Shown here: positions 1-7,335 of the stretch, one piece after another | How positions within the stretch are numbered: the stretch's first letter is position 1 | Layout: each line of letters begins with the position of its first letter | Source of the DNA: JALYNX01 sp044867525 | Lineage (GTDB): Bacteria > Actinomycetota > Acidimicrobiia > Spongiisociales > ZC4RG35 | NCBI GenBank assembly: GCA_044867525.1 | Contig: JBIOVB010000118.1 | Span: forward strand, 1-64,000 | Direction of reading: 5' to 3' | Length of the DNA: 64,000 bases | Position numbers and translations under genes: made by a program | The notes under the pieces: model-generated | Told to the model about the DNA's origin: nothing | What the model saw: only the letters and a program-made list of their open reading frames with translations | Databases searched by the model: none

Positions 1-603
1 TCCAAGCTCGACGGCGACGCCAGGGGTGGGGCGGCGATCTCGGTCCGGGAAATCACCGGCGCTCCGGTCAAGTTCGCCGGCGTCGGGGAGGGCCTGGCCG
101 ACCTCGAGCCCTTTTACCCCGACCGCATGGCATCGCGGATCCTGGGAATGGGCGATGTCCTCACTCTGATCGAGAAGGCGGAGGCAACGTTCGACCAGGC
201 GGAGGCGGAGAAGACCGCGAAGAAGCTGGAGAAGGGGCAATTCACGCTGGAGGACTTCCTCGCTCAGTTCCAGCAGATGAGGCAGATGGGGCCTCTGAAA
301 GACATCCTTGCTATGCTTCCCGGCTCCGGGTCGCTGCTTCGTGACGTCGATGTCGACGACCGCGATCTACGACGGGTCGAGGCAATCATCCAGTCCATGA
401 CCCCCGAGGAGCGCCGGAACCCAAAGATCATCGGCGGAAGCCGCAAGCGGCGGATCGCGTCCGGCTCGGGCAGCAGGCCCCAGGACGTGAATCGCCTCCT
501 CAAGCAGTTCGCCGACGCTCAGAAGATGATGAAGACGCTGGCCGGAGGCAAGGGAGCCCCTTCCCTTCAGGGACTCCTGTCTGCGCAGCGAACCAAGAGG
601 TGA
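1..603 (+). CDS. ffh: Signal recognition particle GTPase Ffh, C-terminal part
   Basis: The frame is open from base 1 and ends at TGA 601-603, giving the last 200 residues of Ffh; the N and most of the GTPase domain lie upstream of the window. The first ~40 residues hold the end of the G domain (KLDGDARGGAAIS and TGAPVKFAGVGE). The methionine-rich M domain follows (QQMRQMGPLKDILAMLPG), which in the family binds 4.5S RNA and the signal peptide of nascent membrane proteins. It sits 4 bases before rpsP, the usual ffh-rpsP order. An internal ATG at 127 is not the start, because Ffh homology continues upstream of it. Confidence 0.95.
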   Translation, partial: SKLDGDARGGAAISVREITGAPVKFAGVGEGLADLEPFYPDRMASRILGMGDVLTLIEKAEATFDQAEAEKTAKKLEKGQFTLEDFLAQFQQMRQMGPLKDILAMLPGSGSLLRDVDVDDRDLRRVEAIIQSMTPEERRNPKIIGGSRKRRIASGSGSRPQDVNRLLKQFADAQKMMKTLAGGKGAPSLQGLLSAQRTKR

Positions 604-607
604 GTCG

Positions 608-1084
608 ATGGCCGTGAAGATGAGGTTGATCCGGATGGGCAAGAAGAAGTCGCCCACCTACCGGGTTGTTGTCGTGGATGGGCGTTCTCCCCGGGACGGG
701 CGCTACATCGAGCAGATCGGGCGTTATGACCCCCGTCAGGAGCCGTCACTGGTCGAGATCGACAACGACAAAGCCACCGAATGGCTGCGGAAGGGAGCAC
801 AACCCACCGAGGCCGTGGAGAAGCTGCTCAACATCTCCGGTGCCATCACCACCATGAAGGTGCAGCGGGGACAGATCCACACGGTTAGCGCTGCGGCGCA
901 AGCCACAACCGAAGGACCGGAGGCGCCACAAGCCCCAACTCACGAAGAGGCACTCGCAGCCAAGGCGGAGCCCGTCGAGCCCGCGGCTGAAGAGGTGCCG
1001 GTGGTCGACGCCGAAGACGAGCCGGCCGCAGAGGAGCCCTCTGATGAGGCCATCGCCGCCGATGTCTCGGCAGAGGAGGAATGA
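608..1084 (+). CDS. rpsP: 30S ribosomal protein S16 with acidic C-terminal tail
   Basis: Component of the small ribosomal subunit. Residues 1-85 match S16 (VKMRLIRMGKKKSPTYRVVVVD, RDGRYIEQIGRYDP). The protein has 158 residues, against roughly 80-90 in compact S16 proteins. The extra ~70 residues are an Ala/Glu/Pro-rich acidic tail, probably disordered, of a kind known in some actinobacteria. The ATG is 4 bases after the ffh stop. The last codons contain the AGGAGG-like sequence that serves khpA, so the two genes are probably translated together. Confidence 0.95.
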   Translation: MAVKMRLIRMGKKKSPTYRVVVVDGRSPRDGRYIEQIGRYDPRQEPSLVEIDNDKATEWLRKGAQPTEAVEKLLNISGAITTMKVQRGQIHTVSAAAQATTEGPEAPQAPTHEEALAAKAEPVEPAAEEVPVVDAEDEPAAEEPSDEAIAADVSAEEE

Positions 1085-1085
1085 C

Positions 1086-1337
1086 GTGGCCAAAGGAGAA
1101 ATCGTCGAGCGAGTTGTCACCTACGTCGTGAAGAGCATCGTCGAAGAGCCCGATGAGGTCTCGGTGACGATGGTCGAGCAGGGACCGGATGAGATCATCG
1201 CCGAGGTGCGCACCGCCAAGTCCGATATGGGGCGGGTGATCGGTCGCAGGGGTCGGGTGGCGAAGGCGATCCGAGCCGCAGCGGGCGCCGCCGCCGACGA
1301 AGAGGGGATCACCGCTGACGTCGAGTTCGTCGACTGA
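1086..1337 (+). CDS. khpA: KH-domain RNA-binding protein KhpA (YlqC family)
   Basis: An 83-residue single KH domain. The GRRG loop (VIGRRGRVAKAIR, about residues 48-60) is the nucleic-acid-contacting GxxG motif. In other bacteria KhpA binds RNA, sometimes with KhpB, and its gene lies between rpsP and rimM as here. I chose GTG 1086 because it follows the GAGGAGG at the end of rpsP and starts the conserved VAKGEIVERVVTYVVKSIV segment; an in-frame ATG at 1044 would overlap rpsP by 40 bases and add unconserved residues. Confidence 0.9.
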   Translation: MAKGEIVERVVTYVVKSIVEEPDEVSVTMVEQGPDEIIAEVRTAKSDMGRVIGRRGRVAKAIRAAAGAAADEEGITADVEFVD

Positions 1338-1824
1338 AGGCGGCCAATTCCGGGTCGGCAGGCTGGGCCGCCCCCACGGGCTCGACGGCCTTCTCGGGCT
1401 CTACGTCGAGCCGGAGGACCTCGTCCATTTCGAGATCGGAGCCACCGTCTACATCGACGAGGATTCGTATGTCGTAGCGGCAGTCCGTCGCGTCGACCGG
1501 GGGTATCAGGTCGCATTCGAAGGCGTGGATCGCGCAGCCGCAGAGGGGATCAGGGGGTCGAGCGTGTTCGTAGAGCGTCGACGCTCGCTCGGGGACGGCG
1601 AATACTGGCCGGAGATGCTGATCGGGCTCGAGGTCAGGGGGAAATACGACCAGCGGTTGGGCACGGTGGTCGGAGTCATTGCCGGGGTCGCCCAGGACAG
1701 GTTGGTCATCGAGTCCGACGGCGTCACCTTCGAGGTTCCTTTTGTCGACGACCTGGTTCCGATCGTGGACACCGACTCCGGCTACATCGAAATCGTGGAC
1801 CTGCCCGGCCTCATTGAGCAGTGA
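1315..1824 (+). CDS. rimM: 16S rRNA processing protein RimM, apparent CTG start
   Basis: RimM assists maturation of the 30S head and binds S19. The N-terminal domain is clear from about base 1352 (FRVGRLGRPHGLDGLLGLYV) and the C-terminal PRC-barrel follows (YWPEMLIGLEV ... VPFVDDLVPIVD ... GYIEIVDLPGL). The frame is closed by TGA at 1237-1239, and between there and the conserved domain there is no ATG, GTG or TTG. The only near-cognate start is CTG 1315, seven bases after AGAGGGG (1302-1308), giving 169 residues, the normal family length. GTG 1525 would delete the first domain. The gene overlaps khpA by 23 bases. The stop overlaps the convergent lipoprotein gene by 14 bases. Confidence 0.85.
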   Translation: MTSSSSTEGGQFRVGRLGRPHGLDGLLGLYVEPEDLVHFEIGATVYIDEDSYVVAAVRRVDRGYQVAFEGVDRAAAEGIRGSSVFVERRRSLGDGEYWPEMLIGLEVRGKYDQRLGTVVGVIAGVAQDRLVIESDGVTFEVPFVDDLVPIVDTDSGYIEIVDLPGLIEQ

Positions 1825-2680
1825 CCACCACAGTGACCCCTTCCAAGGACCCGTCAGCGGGGTCCTCTTCTCCGACGAACAAAGACGAGGGGCCTACAGG
1901 GAGCTGGACCGATGTCTGAAACTCACCCCACGTCTCGATCCAGTCGGCGGCCTGAGTGGTTTGCCCGATGCTCTCCCCGTCGCTGGTTGTGATCACCACG
2001 ACCGCGCCCTCGAACGTTCGCGCATAGCCGCTCACCTCCACGGTGCGATCGGTCTCTTCACCAGGCGAGGGCTCCAGGACCACGACATTCTCCGCGATCG
2101 TCGCCGCACCAGCGAAGGGCTGGATCCCCATTTGCAGCTCTAAGTTCAAGGCCGCAGGGGAGTTGCGGACGAAGGCGCGAGCGAGGGATGGCGAGCTGAG
2201 GTGAAGATCGACGAACACTCCATCGTCGAGCGCCCTCACGACATACAGCCTGTCGACCAGAGTTGTCTCTACCAGTTGATCGGCGACCACCGTGCGGTCC
2301 AGGCCGAGGTGGATCCTGAGGATGCGGCCCGACGACAGGAATTCGACGGCTACCGATGGGGGAGTCGTGGCCGGTGCGCCCTCTTCGGTCTCGAATTCGA
2401 ACATGAATCGCTCACAGCCGCTGGCTTCCTGCCAGCTGATCAGACCCAGGATGTTGGTGTCGGACGTGGGCTGGTCGACCCGCACCACCTGACCGCTATC
2501 CACGAAATCGACCTCATCCGGGCAACCGTCGGAGACGATCAAAGTCGTGGGGGCGGCCCCGGTGGTCGAGGAGGCGAATGTGCCCGTCGTTGTGGTGGTG
2601 GTCGTAGACGGCGTCGACGCCTCGGTGAGACCGGTGCATGCCGTCACCAACACCAGGGCGATGAGCGCCGGGGACCGCAT
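1811..2680 (-). CDS. Secreted lipoprotein with AMIN-like and Gmad2 domains
   Basis: Starts with MRSPALIALVLVTAC, a short signal peptide ending in a lipobox (VTAC), so the product should be lipidated and exposed outside the membrane. A Thr-rich linker follows (about residues 25-45). Next comes an AMIN-like region (about residues 55-195) and a C-terminal Gmad2-type immunoglobulin-like domain (VVVLEPSPGEETDRTVEVSG to the end). These domains occur together in actinobacterial cell-envelope lipoproteins; the precise role is unknown. ATG 2680 was chosen over an in-frame start at 2725 because it begins the signal peptide, and a TACCCT hexamer lies 7 bases upstream of it. The gene is antisense to its neighbours and separates rimM from trmD. 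Confidence 0.8.
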   Translation of the reverse strand: MRSPALIALVLVTACTGLTEASTPSTTTTTTTGTFASSTTGAAPTTLIVSDGCPDEVDFVDSGQVVRVDQPTSDTNILGLISWQEASGCERFMFEFETEEGAPATTPPSVAVEFLSSGRILRIHLGLDRTVVADQLVETTLVDRLYVVRALDDGVFVDLHLSSPSLARAFVRNSPAALNLELQMGIQPFAGAATIAENVVVLEPSPGEETDRTVEVSGYARTFEGAVVVITTSDGESIGQTTQAADWIETWGEFQTSVQLPVGPSSLFVGEEDPADGSLEGVTVVVTAQ

Positions 2681-2687
2681 ATCCAAC

Positions 2688-2693
2688 AGGGTA
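2688..2693 (-). promoter_or_regulatory. Putative -10 element (TACCCT) for the lipoprotein gene
   Basis: Minus-strand TACCCT ends 7 bases before ATG 2680, which has no Shine-Dalgarno sequence. This fits leaderless transcription. No convincing -35 was seen. Confidence 0.3.
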
Positions 2694-2742
2694 TGACCGA
2701 CCTGTACATTTGATCGAGCAATCAATATCCAGGAGTCGACTG

Positions 2743-3906
2743 ATGACCGAGGCCGTGATCGTCGCCACTGCCCGCACCCCGATTGGGCGGGCCTACAAGG
2801 GGTCGCTAGTCGATGTCAGGGCGGACGACCTGGCCGGCTTCGCAATCAACGCCTTGATGGAGAAGGCCCCTGAGGTCGATCGGGCATCCGTCGTCGACGT
2901 CATGCTCGGTTGCGGCCTGACTCACCACGAACAGGGGTACAACCTGGCCCGCCCCGCCTCGCTGCTCGGGGGAATGCCGGCCAGCGTTCCGGCGACCACT
3001 ATCAACCGCTTCTGCGCGTCGTCGCTGCAGACGATCCGGATGGCGTTCCATGCGATCAGCCGGGGCGAGGGCGAGGTGTATGTTGCCGCCGGTTCCGAGT
3101 CGACAACGCGAACTTACGGGAAGGCGTTCGAAAGTGATGACCTCAACCCTCGTTTCACCGATGAGGGACGCGATGACTTCATCAACAACGTGTACATCCC
3201 GATGGGCAACACCGCGGAGAACGTCGCCGAGCGCCATGGGATCACCAGGGAGAGGATGGACGAGTTCGCCAAACGGTCCCAGGATCGCGCTGTCGAGTCC
3301 CAGAAGAACGGTTTCTTCGACTGGGAGATAACCCCGATCGAGGTACCCGATGGCAGGACGATCGATGCCGATGACGGTCCGAGGCCGAACACGACCGTCG
3401 AGAAGCTGGCCGAGTTGGCACCGGTGTTCAAGCCGGGAGGCACCGTCACCGCGGGCAACTCCTGTCCCCTGAACGACGGGGCGGCAGCCGTCCTGGTCAT
3501 GTCCGAGCAACGGGCCAATTACCTCGGGATTACCCCGCTGGCGCGGGTGGTCGCCTCCTCGGTGGTGGGGCTGGAGCCGGAGTTCATGGGAATGGGCCCG
3601 GTGATGGCCGTCCGTCAGGTGCTGGAACAGGCTGGGATGACCCTTGGCGATGTCGAGCTCATCGAGATCAACGAGGCCTTCGCTGCCCAGGTTTTGGCCT
3701 GTGTCGACGAGCTGGGCATCGACATGGACAAGCTGAACGTCCACGGCGGGTCGATAGCACTCGGCCATCCCTTCGGGATGACGGGGGCTCGCATCATGGG
3801 CACCCTGATCAACGGGCTGCGAGTCGGTGACGCGAGCATCGGCCTGGAGACGATGTGTGTGGGTGGCGGCCAGGGGATGGCGATGATCATCGAGCGGCTC
3901 GTCTGA
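2743..3906 (+). CDS. Thiolase (acetyl-CoA C-acyltransferase)
   Basis: Thiolase of 387 residues that interconverts 3-ketoacyl-CoA plus CoA with acyl-CoA plus acetyl-CoA. The three catalytic positions are visible: nucleophile Cys91 in NRFCASSLQT, His342 in GGSIALGHPFGMTGAR and Cys372 in CVGGGQGMAM. The full-length fold and the NEAFAAQ motif are present. ATG 2743 has AGGAG at 2731-2735; the earlier start at 2710 adds an unconserved N-terminus. It could act in fatty-acid beta-oxidation or in acetoacetyl-CoA metabolism; the sequence alone does not decide. It stands alone between the antisense lipoprotein gene and trmD. Confidence 0.9.
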   Translation: MTEAVIVATARTPIGRAYKGSLVDVRADDLAGFAINALMEKAPEVDRASVVDVMLGCGLTHHEQGYNLARPASLLGGMPASVPATTINRFCASSLQTIRMAFHAISRGEGEVYVAAGSESTTRTYGKAFESDDLNPRFTDEGRDDFINNVYIPMGNTAENVAERHGITRERMDEFAKRSQDRAVESQKNGFFDWEITPIEVPDGRTIDADDGPRPNTTVEKLAELAPVFKPGGTVTAGNSCPLNDGAAAVLVMSEQRANYLGITPLARVVASSVVGLEPEFMGMGPVMAVRQVLEQAGMTLGDVELIEINEAFAAQVLACVDELGIDMDKLNVHGGSIALGHPFGMTGARIMGTLINGLRVGDASIGLETMCVGGGQGMAMIIERLV

Positions 3907-3911
3907 TCGCC

Positions 3912-3974
3912 GTAATTGGGACGGATAGGGGTCATATGTTGACCTCACGGTCCAAATTACAGGGTCTCTACCCT
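3912..3974. repeat. Nested inverted repeats between thiolase and trmD
   Basis: Outer arms GTAATTGGGAC (3912-3922) and GTCCAAATTAC (3950-3960) pair at 10 of 11 positions. They enclose a second hairpin, GGGGTCA (3928-3934) with TGACCTC (3940-3946), loop TATGT. A third small hairpin, AGGGT-CTCT-ACCCT, occupies 3961-3974. The group could end the thiolase transcript or control trmD; there is no T-run. Confidence 0.5.
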
Positions 3975-3978
3975 TCCG

Positions 3979-4665
3979 ATGGTGCGGATCAACGTCGTCA
4001 CGATCTTCCCCGAGTACTTCGACAGCCCGCTCCGGGTGAGCCTCGTCGCCCGTGCCATCGATAGTGGCGCTCTCGAGATCAACCTGATCGACCTCCGGGA
4101 GCATGGCCTGGGCAGGCACCGCCAGGTGGACGACGCGCCGTTCGGCGGTGGAGCGGGGATGGTGATGATGGTCGAGCCCCTTGCCTCCGCCCTGGAGCCG
4201 CTGGCCGACAGCCACCGCGTGCTGTTCGCTCCGGTGGGACGCCCGATGACACAGGCGACGTTGGACGCCTGGGCTGGGCGAGACGAGGTGACATTGGTAT
4301 GCGGCCGATATGAAGGCATCGACCAGCGCGTCGCGGACCATCTGATCGACGAGGAGATCTCGCTTGGCGACTTCGTCCTCGCCGGGGGCGAGGTGGCGGC
4401 AGCTGCGGCGATCGAGGGGGTGGCCCGCCTGCTGCATGGGGTGGTTGGCAATCCGGACTCCACCGAGACGGAGTCGTTCCGCGACGGTCTTCTCGAGGAG
4501 CCGGTGTACACCAGGCCTGCCGACTACAAGGGCTGGACGGTGCCCGAAGTGCTGCTCTCGGGCGATCATGATCGCATCGAGAAATGGCGCGCCGACCAGC
4601 GCCGGCAGCGGACGACGGAGCGCCGTCCGGACCTGTTGCCGGATGGCGATGAAACGGAGACCTGA
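3979..4665 (+). CDS. trmD: tRNA (guanine-37-N1)-methyltransferase TrmD
   Basis: Uses S-adenosylmethionine to methylate G37 of tRNAs reading CNN codons, which prevents +1 frameshifting. At 228 residues it has the usual length. The SPOUT-fold trefoil-knot motifs are present: LVCGRYEGIDQRV, SLGDFVLAGGEVAA and YTRPADYKGWTVPEVLLSGDH. ATG 3979 has no Shine-Dalgarno sequence and TACCCT lies just upstream, so it may be leaderless. It is normally adjacent to rimM; here a 2.15-kb block separates them, so trmD-rplS probably has its own promoter. Confidence 0.95.
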   Translation: MVRINVVTIFPEYFDSPLRVSLVARAIDSGALEINLIDLREHGLGRHRQVDDAPFGGGAGMVMMVEPLASALEPLADSHRVLFAPVGRPMTQATLDAWAGRDEVTLVCGRYEGIDQRVADHLIDEEISLGDFVLAGGEVAAAAAIEGVARLLHGVVGNPDSTETESFRDGLLEEPVYTRPADYKGWTVPEVLLSGDHDRIEKWRADQRRQRTTERRPDLLPDGDETET

Positions 4666-4726
4666 TACAATTACCGCCGGGTCGGGACCATCAGACCCGC
4701 TTCCGACCGCTTCTAGGAGCCCTCCA

Positions 4727-5071
4727 ATGAATGATCTCCATGTCGTCGAGAGCGCGCACGTCCGCGACGACCTTCCCGAGTTTCGGTCAGGTGACACGGT
4801 CAAAGTCCATGTGCGGGTGGTCGAGGGTGGCCGCGAGCGCGTTCAGGTCTACGAAGGGGTCGTCATTGCTCGCAATGGCACGGGGGCACGCGCCTCATTC
4901 ACCGTTCGCAAGATCAGCTTCGGAGTCGGCGTGGAGCGGGTATTCCCACTCCACGCGCCGATCATTGCCCGCATCGAAGTGACCCGCCGCGGCGACGTGC
5001 GTCGCTCCAAGCTCTACTACCTGCGTGATCGGGTCGGGAAGTCGGCCCGAATCAAGGAGCTTCGCGACTGA
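4727..5071 (+). CDS. rplS: 50S ribosomal protein L19
   Basis: L19 (114 residues) lies at the 30S-50S interface. Conserved blocks include FRSGDTVKVHVRVVEG, RVQVYEGVVIAR, FTVRKISFGVGVERVFPLHAP and RRSKLYYLRDRVGKSARIKE. ATG 4727 has AGGAG at 4715-4719. The 61-base gap after trmD contains a TACAAT hexamer at 4666-4671 that could be an extra -10 element. Confidence 0.95.
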   Translation: MNDLHVVESAHVRDDLPEFRSGDTVKVHVRVVEGGRERVQVYEGVVIARNGTGARASFTVRKISFGVGVERVFPLHAPIIARIEVTRRGDVRRSKLYYLRDRVGKSARIKELRD

Positions 5072-5073
5072 GC

Positions 5074-5706
5074 TTGCACACCTCAGACCAGGACATCGTC
5101 TCCCCAGAGCAGGAGCCAGAAAGGCCGAAGCGGAAGTCGTTTCTTGCCGAGCTCCCTGGCCTCCTCCTGACCGCCCTCGCGATCGCCGTCGTCATCAAGA
5201 CATTCCTCATCCAGCCGTTCTGGATCCCCTCGGAGTCGATGCTGCCCACGATCGAGGTGAACGACCGGGTAATGGTCAACAAGCTGGCCTACAACTGGGG
5301 CGAGCCGCAGCGCGGCGACATCGTCGTATTCCGTGATCCTCGGGAGGAACAGATCGAGGAGTCGGTACCTGAAGCCGTCATTCGATCGGTGCTGGAGGCG
5401 GTCGGGGTGAGGACCCGGGGCCGGGACGACCTGATCAAGCGGGTCATCGGGCTCCCCGGAGAGACCGTCGAAATCGCCGACAACCACATAGAGATCGATG
5501 GGGTCCCCATCGAGGAGCCGTACCTCAACGAGGGCGAGATGACGGACGAGGGCCCGTTCCAGGTCGGAGAGGACGAGGTGTTCGTCATGGGGGACAACCG
5601 CAACTCGTCTTTCGACAGCCGTCGGTTTGGCCCGATCCCGTATGACGATCTCATCGGAGAGGCCTTCGTCACCATCTGGCCCCTCTCCCATTTCGGCGGT
5701 TTCTGA
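5074..5706 (+). CDS. lepB: Signal peptidase I
   Basis: Membrane serine protease that removes signal peptides from exported preproteins. One transmembrane segment (about residues 27-46, LPGLLLTALAIAVVIKTFLI) is followed by the catalytic domain. Nucleophile Ser55 lies in IPSESMLPT and general base Lys122 in LIKRVIGLPGE; the GDNRNSSFDSR box completes the family signature. The N-terminus is a short charged cytoplasmic tail. The start is TTG 5074, two bases after rplS; AAGGAG lies 14 bases upstream, so coupling to rplS is probably important. A hairpin follows the stop. Confidence 0.95.
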   Translation: MHTSDQDIVSPEQEPERPKRKSFLAELPGLLLTALAIAVVIKTFLIQPFWIPSESMLPTIEVNDRVMVNKLAYNWGEPQRGDIVVFRDPREEQIEESVPEAVIRSVLEAVGVRTRGRDDLIKRVIGLPGETVEIADNHIEIDGVPIEEPYLNEGEMTDEGPFQVGEDEVFVMGDNRNSSFDSRRFGPIPYDDLIGEAFVTIWPLSHFGGF

Positions 5707-5707
5707 G

Positions 5708-5731
5708 AAACACCCTGTTTGGTGGGTGTTT
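5708..5731 (+). terminator. Hairpin after lepB
   Basis: AAACACCC (5708-5715) and GGGTGTTT (5724-5731) form an 8-bp stem with an 8-base loop directly after the lepB stop. The 3' arm ends in TTT but no longer T-run follows, so termination may be partial. Confidence 0.5.
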
Positions 5732-5748
5732 ATGAAATCTGCCTGTCA

Positions 5749-5754
5749 TATGAT
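5749..5754 (+). promoter_or_regulatory. Putative -10 element (TATGAT) for the DUF2469 gene
   Basis: TATGAT lies 25 bases before ATG 5780 and just after the lepB hairpin. The -35 position (GTGTTT at 5726-5731) is weak and overlaps the hairpin arm. Confidence 0.35.
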
Positions 5755-5779
5755 TTCGACAACGTGTGAAGAGGAGAAG

Positions 5780-6076
5780 ATGGAAGAAGACCTGGAGCGC
5801 TACGAATCCGAGGTAGAGCTCAAGATCTACAAGGAGTACCACGACGTGCTCCCGATGTTCCGTTACGTCGTCGAGACCGAGCGGCGGTTCTACCTAGCCA
5901 ACGAGGTCGACCTCGAGGTTCGTGACGTCAACGGATCCATCTTCTTCGAGGTGGTCATGCGGGACGCCTGGGTTTGGGACATGTTCCGCCCGGCCCGTTT
6001 CCTGCAGACTGTCAAGGTGCTCACCTTCCGCGACGTCAACGTAGAAGAGCTGGAACAGCAAGAGCTCTCGATCTGA
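5780..6076 (+). CDS. DUF2469 family protein
   Basis: A 98-residue protein of a family largely restricted to actinobacteria. The conserved core YVVETERRFYLANEV and MRDAWVWDMFRPARF is obvious, ending in TFRDVNVEEL. It is rich in charged and aromatic residues and has no signal peptide or membrane segment, so it is cytoplasmic. Its function is unknown, but it is conserved next to lepB and yraN. ATG 5780 follows a GAGGAG; an in-frame start further upstream would run through the lepB 3' end. It overlaps the next gene by 4 bases. Confidence 0.9.
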   Translation: MEEDLERYESEVELKIYKEYHDVLPMFRYVVETERRFYLANEVDLEVRDVNGSIFFEVVMRDAWVWDMFRPARFLQTVKVLTFRDVNVEELEQQELSI

Positions 6077-6396
6077 CCGACAAAAAACACCTGGGGGAGT
6101 TCGGGGAGGCCCTGGCTCGCTGGTTCCTCACCGACCATGGCATCCGGGTGGTCGCAACGAACCTGAATGTCGACCGAGGGGAGATCGACATACTCGCCAT
6201 TGACAATGAGACCCGCGTCGTGGTCGAGGTGCGCAGCACCACCGGTCCCGGAGATCCGATAGATGCCGTCCCCCCCGGCAAGCGGCGCCGGGTGAGCCAA
6301 CTGGCGCACCGGGTCGGGGTTGCACGGGTCGATTACATCGGAGTTCGCATCAGTCCCGATGCCGCGGTCCTCCATTGGGTCCCGGGTCGGTCTTGA
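6073..6396 (+). CDS. YraN/UPF0102 family nuclease-like protein, apparent CTG start
   Basis: A 107-residue YraN-family protein with a predicted restriction-endonuclease-like fold. The core GEFGEALARWFL, RGEIDILAIDNETRVVVEVRS carries the E...D...ExK-type acidic residues, with the usual EVK replaced by EVR. The frame has no ATG, GTG or TTG between TTG 5974 (deep inside the DUF2469 gene) and the conserved domain. CTG 6073, overlapping the DUF2469 stop as CTGA, gives LTDKKHLGEFGE, a typical YraN start. The exact function is unknown; in many genomes it lies near dprA/comM, as it does loosely here. An ABC exporter follows 36 bases later. Confidence 0.8.
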   Translation: MTDKKHLGEFGEALARWFLTDHGIRVVATNLNVDRGEIDILAIDNETRVVVEVRSTTGPGDPIDAVPPGKRRRVSQLAHRVGVARVDYIGVRISPDAAVLHWVPGRS

Positions 6397-6422
6397 CACC
6401 TCTTCCGCTCGCTTCCTAGCTT
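6393..6422 (+). promoter_or_regulatory. Putative promoter for the ABC exporter genes
   Basis: A perfect TTGACA (6393-6398) overlaps the yraN stop and is followed after 18 bases by TAGCTT (6417-6422). The start codon at 6433 is only 10 bases further, so the transcript would have almost no leader. Confidence 0.4.
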
Positions 6423-6432
6423 CCCCGGGGCC

Positions 6433-7335
6433 ATGACCACCGGTGCAGATGCCATCAAGGTTGAAGGGCTCGTCAAGCATTACAAGAAGACCAAGGCCCT
6501 CGACGGCTTGGACTTCAACGTCCCTGGCGGGGCGATAACCGGTTTCCTGGGCCCCAATGGCGCCGGGAAGACGACCACATTCCGGTCCCTTCTCGGCCTC
6601 ACCAGGCCCAATGCGGGCACCATCGAGATCCTCGGGCTTCCGGTCCCCTCCCAACTCCAAGCGGTCACAAAGAAGGTGGGGGCCATAATCGAGGAACCCG
6701 GCCTGATCCGGGCTCTGGGCGGTCGGATCAACCTCCAGGTGGCTGCGGACACTCTTGGGTTCGGCCACGAGCGGATCGACGAGTTGCTGGACTTCGTGGA
6801 GCTGACCGCGGACGCCGGGAGGAGAGTGGAGCAATACTCGAAGGGGATGCGGCAGCGGCTCGCGCTCGCCGCGGCATTGCTCGGGGAACCGGAATTGCTC
6901 CTACTCGACGAGCCCCTCGACGGGTTGGACCCGGCGGGGCAGCGGGGGTTCCGGGCACGGCTCCGCCAGCTCGCCGACGAAGGCCGCACGATCGTGGTCT
7001 CCAGCCATGATCTCGCCGATATCGAAGCGTTGGCCGACTACGTCGTCGTGGTGAATCACGGCAAGTTGGTCACCCAGGGCCCGCTCGAAGACCTGCTGGG
7101 CAAGGGCGGCGGAACCCGGGTCGTGGTCGGTGACACGGGCCGGGCCCAGAGCTTGCTCTCGGCGGCGGGCATCAAGTCCAGCGTCGACGGCGGTTATCTG
7201 ATCGTGGAAGACGACGACGGGAGCCGGATCATCGAGGTACTGGCCTCATCTGGCCTCTACCCGAAGGAGGTCGCGCCGGCGAGGAGCTCGTTGGAGACGG
7301 TGTTCCTCGGCATGACCTCGGAGGAGGCGCCGTGA
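6433..7335 (+). CDS. ABC transporter ATP-binding protein
   Basis: ATPase subunit of 300 residues for the membrane protein encoded next. Walker A GPNGAGKTT is at about residues 40-48, the signature SKGMRQRLALA at about 137-147, Walker B LLLLDEPLDGLD follows directly, and the switch histidine lies in VVSSHDL. The C-terminal ~85 residues after the ATPase domain resemble the regulatory tail of the CcmA/NatA-type export subfamily. Substrate unknown; drug, lipid or peptide export are typical. No Shine-Dalgarno sequence precedes ATG 6433. Confidence 0.9.
   Translation: MTTGADAIKVEGLVKHYKKTKALDGLDFNVPGGAITGFLGPNGAGKTTTFRSLLGLTRPNAGTIEILGLPVPSQLQAVTKKVGAIIEEPGLIRALGGRINLQVAADTLGFGHERIDELLDFVELTADAGRRVEQYSKGMRQRLALAAALLGEPELLLLDEPLDGLDPAGQRGFRARLRQLADEGRTIVVSSHDLADIEALADYVVVVNHGKLVTQGPLEDLLGKGGGTRVVVGDTGRAQSLLSAAGIKSSVDGGYLIVEDDDGSRIIEVLASSGLYPKEVAPARSSLETVFLGMTSEEAP

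Noticed and set aside
2011..2020. CGAACGTTCG palindrome as a possible second LexA box
   Set aside because: It lacks the 4-base spacer between half-sites and lies inside the lipoprotein coding sequence.
2806..4803. Uninterrupted 665-codon minus-strand frame opposite the thiolase and trmD
   Set aside because: It is fully antisense to two confidently identified genes, has no recognisable domain and has the low-complexity look typical of high-GC shadow frames.
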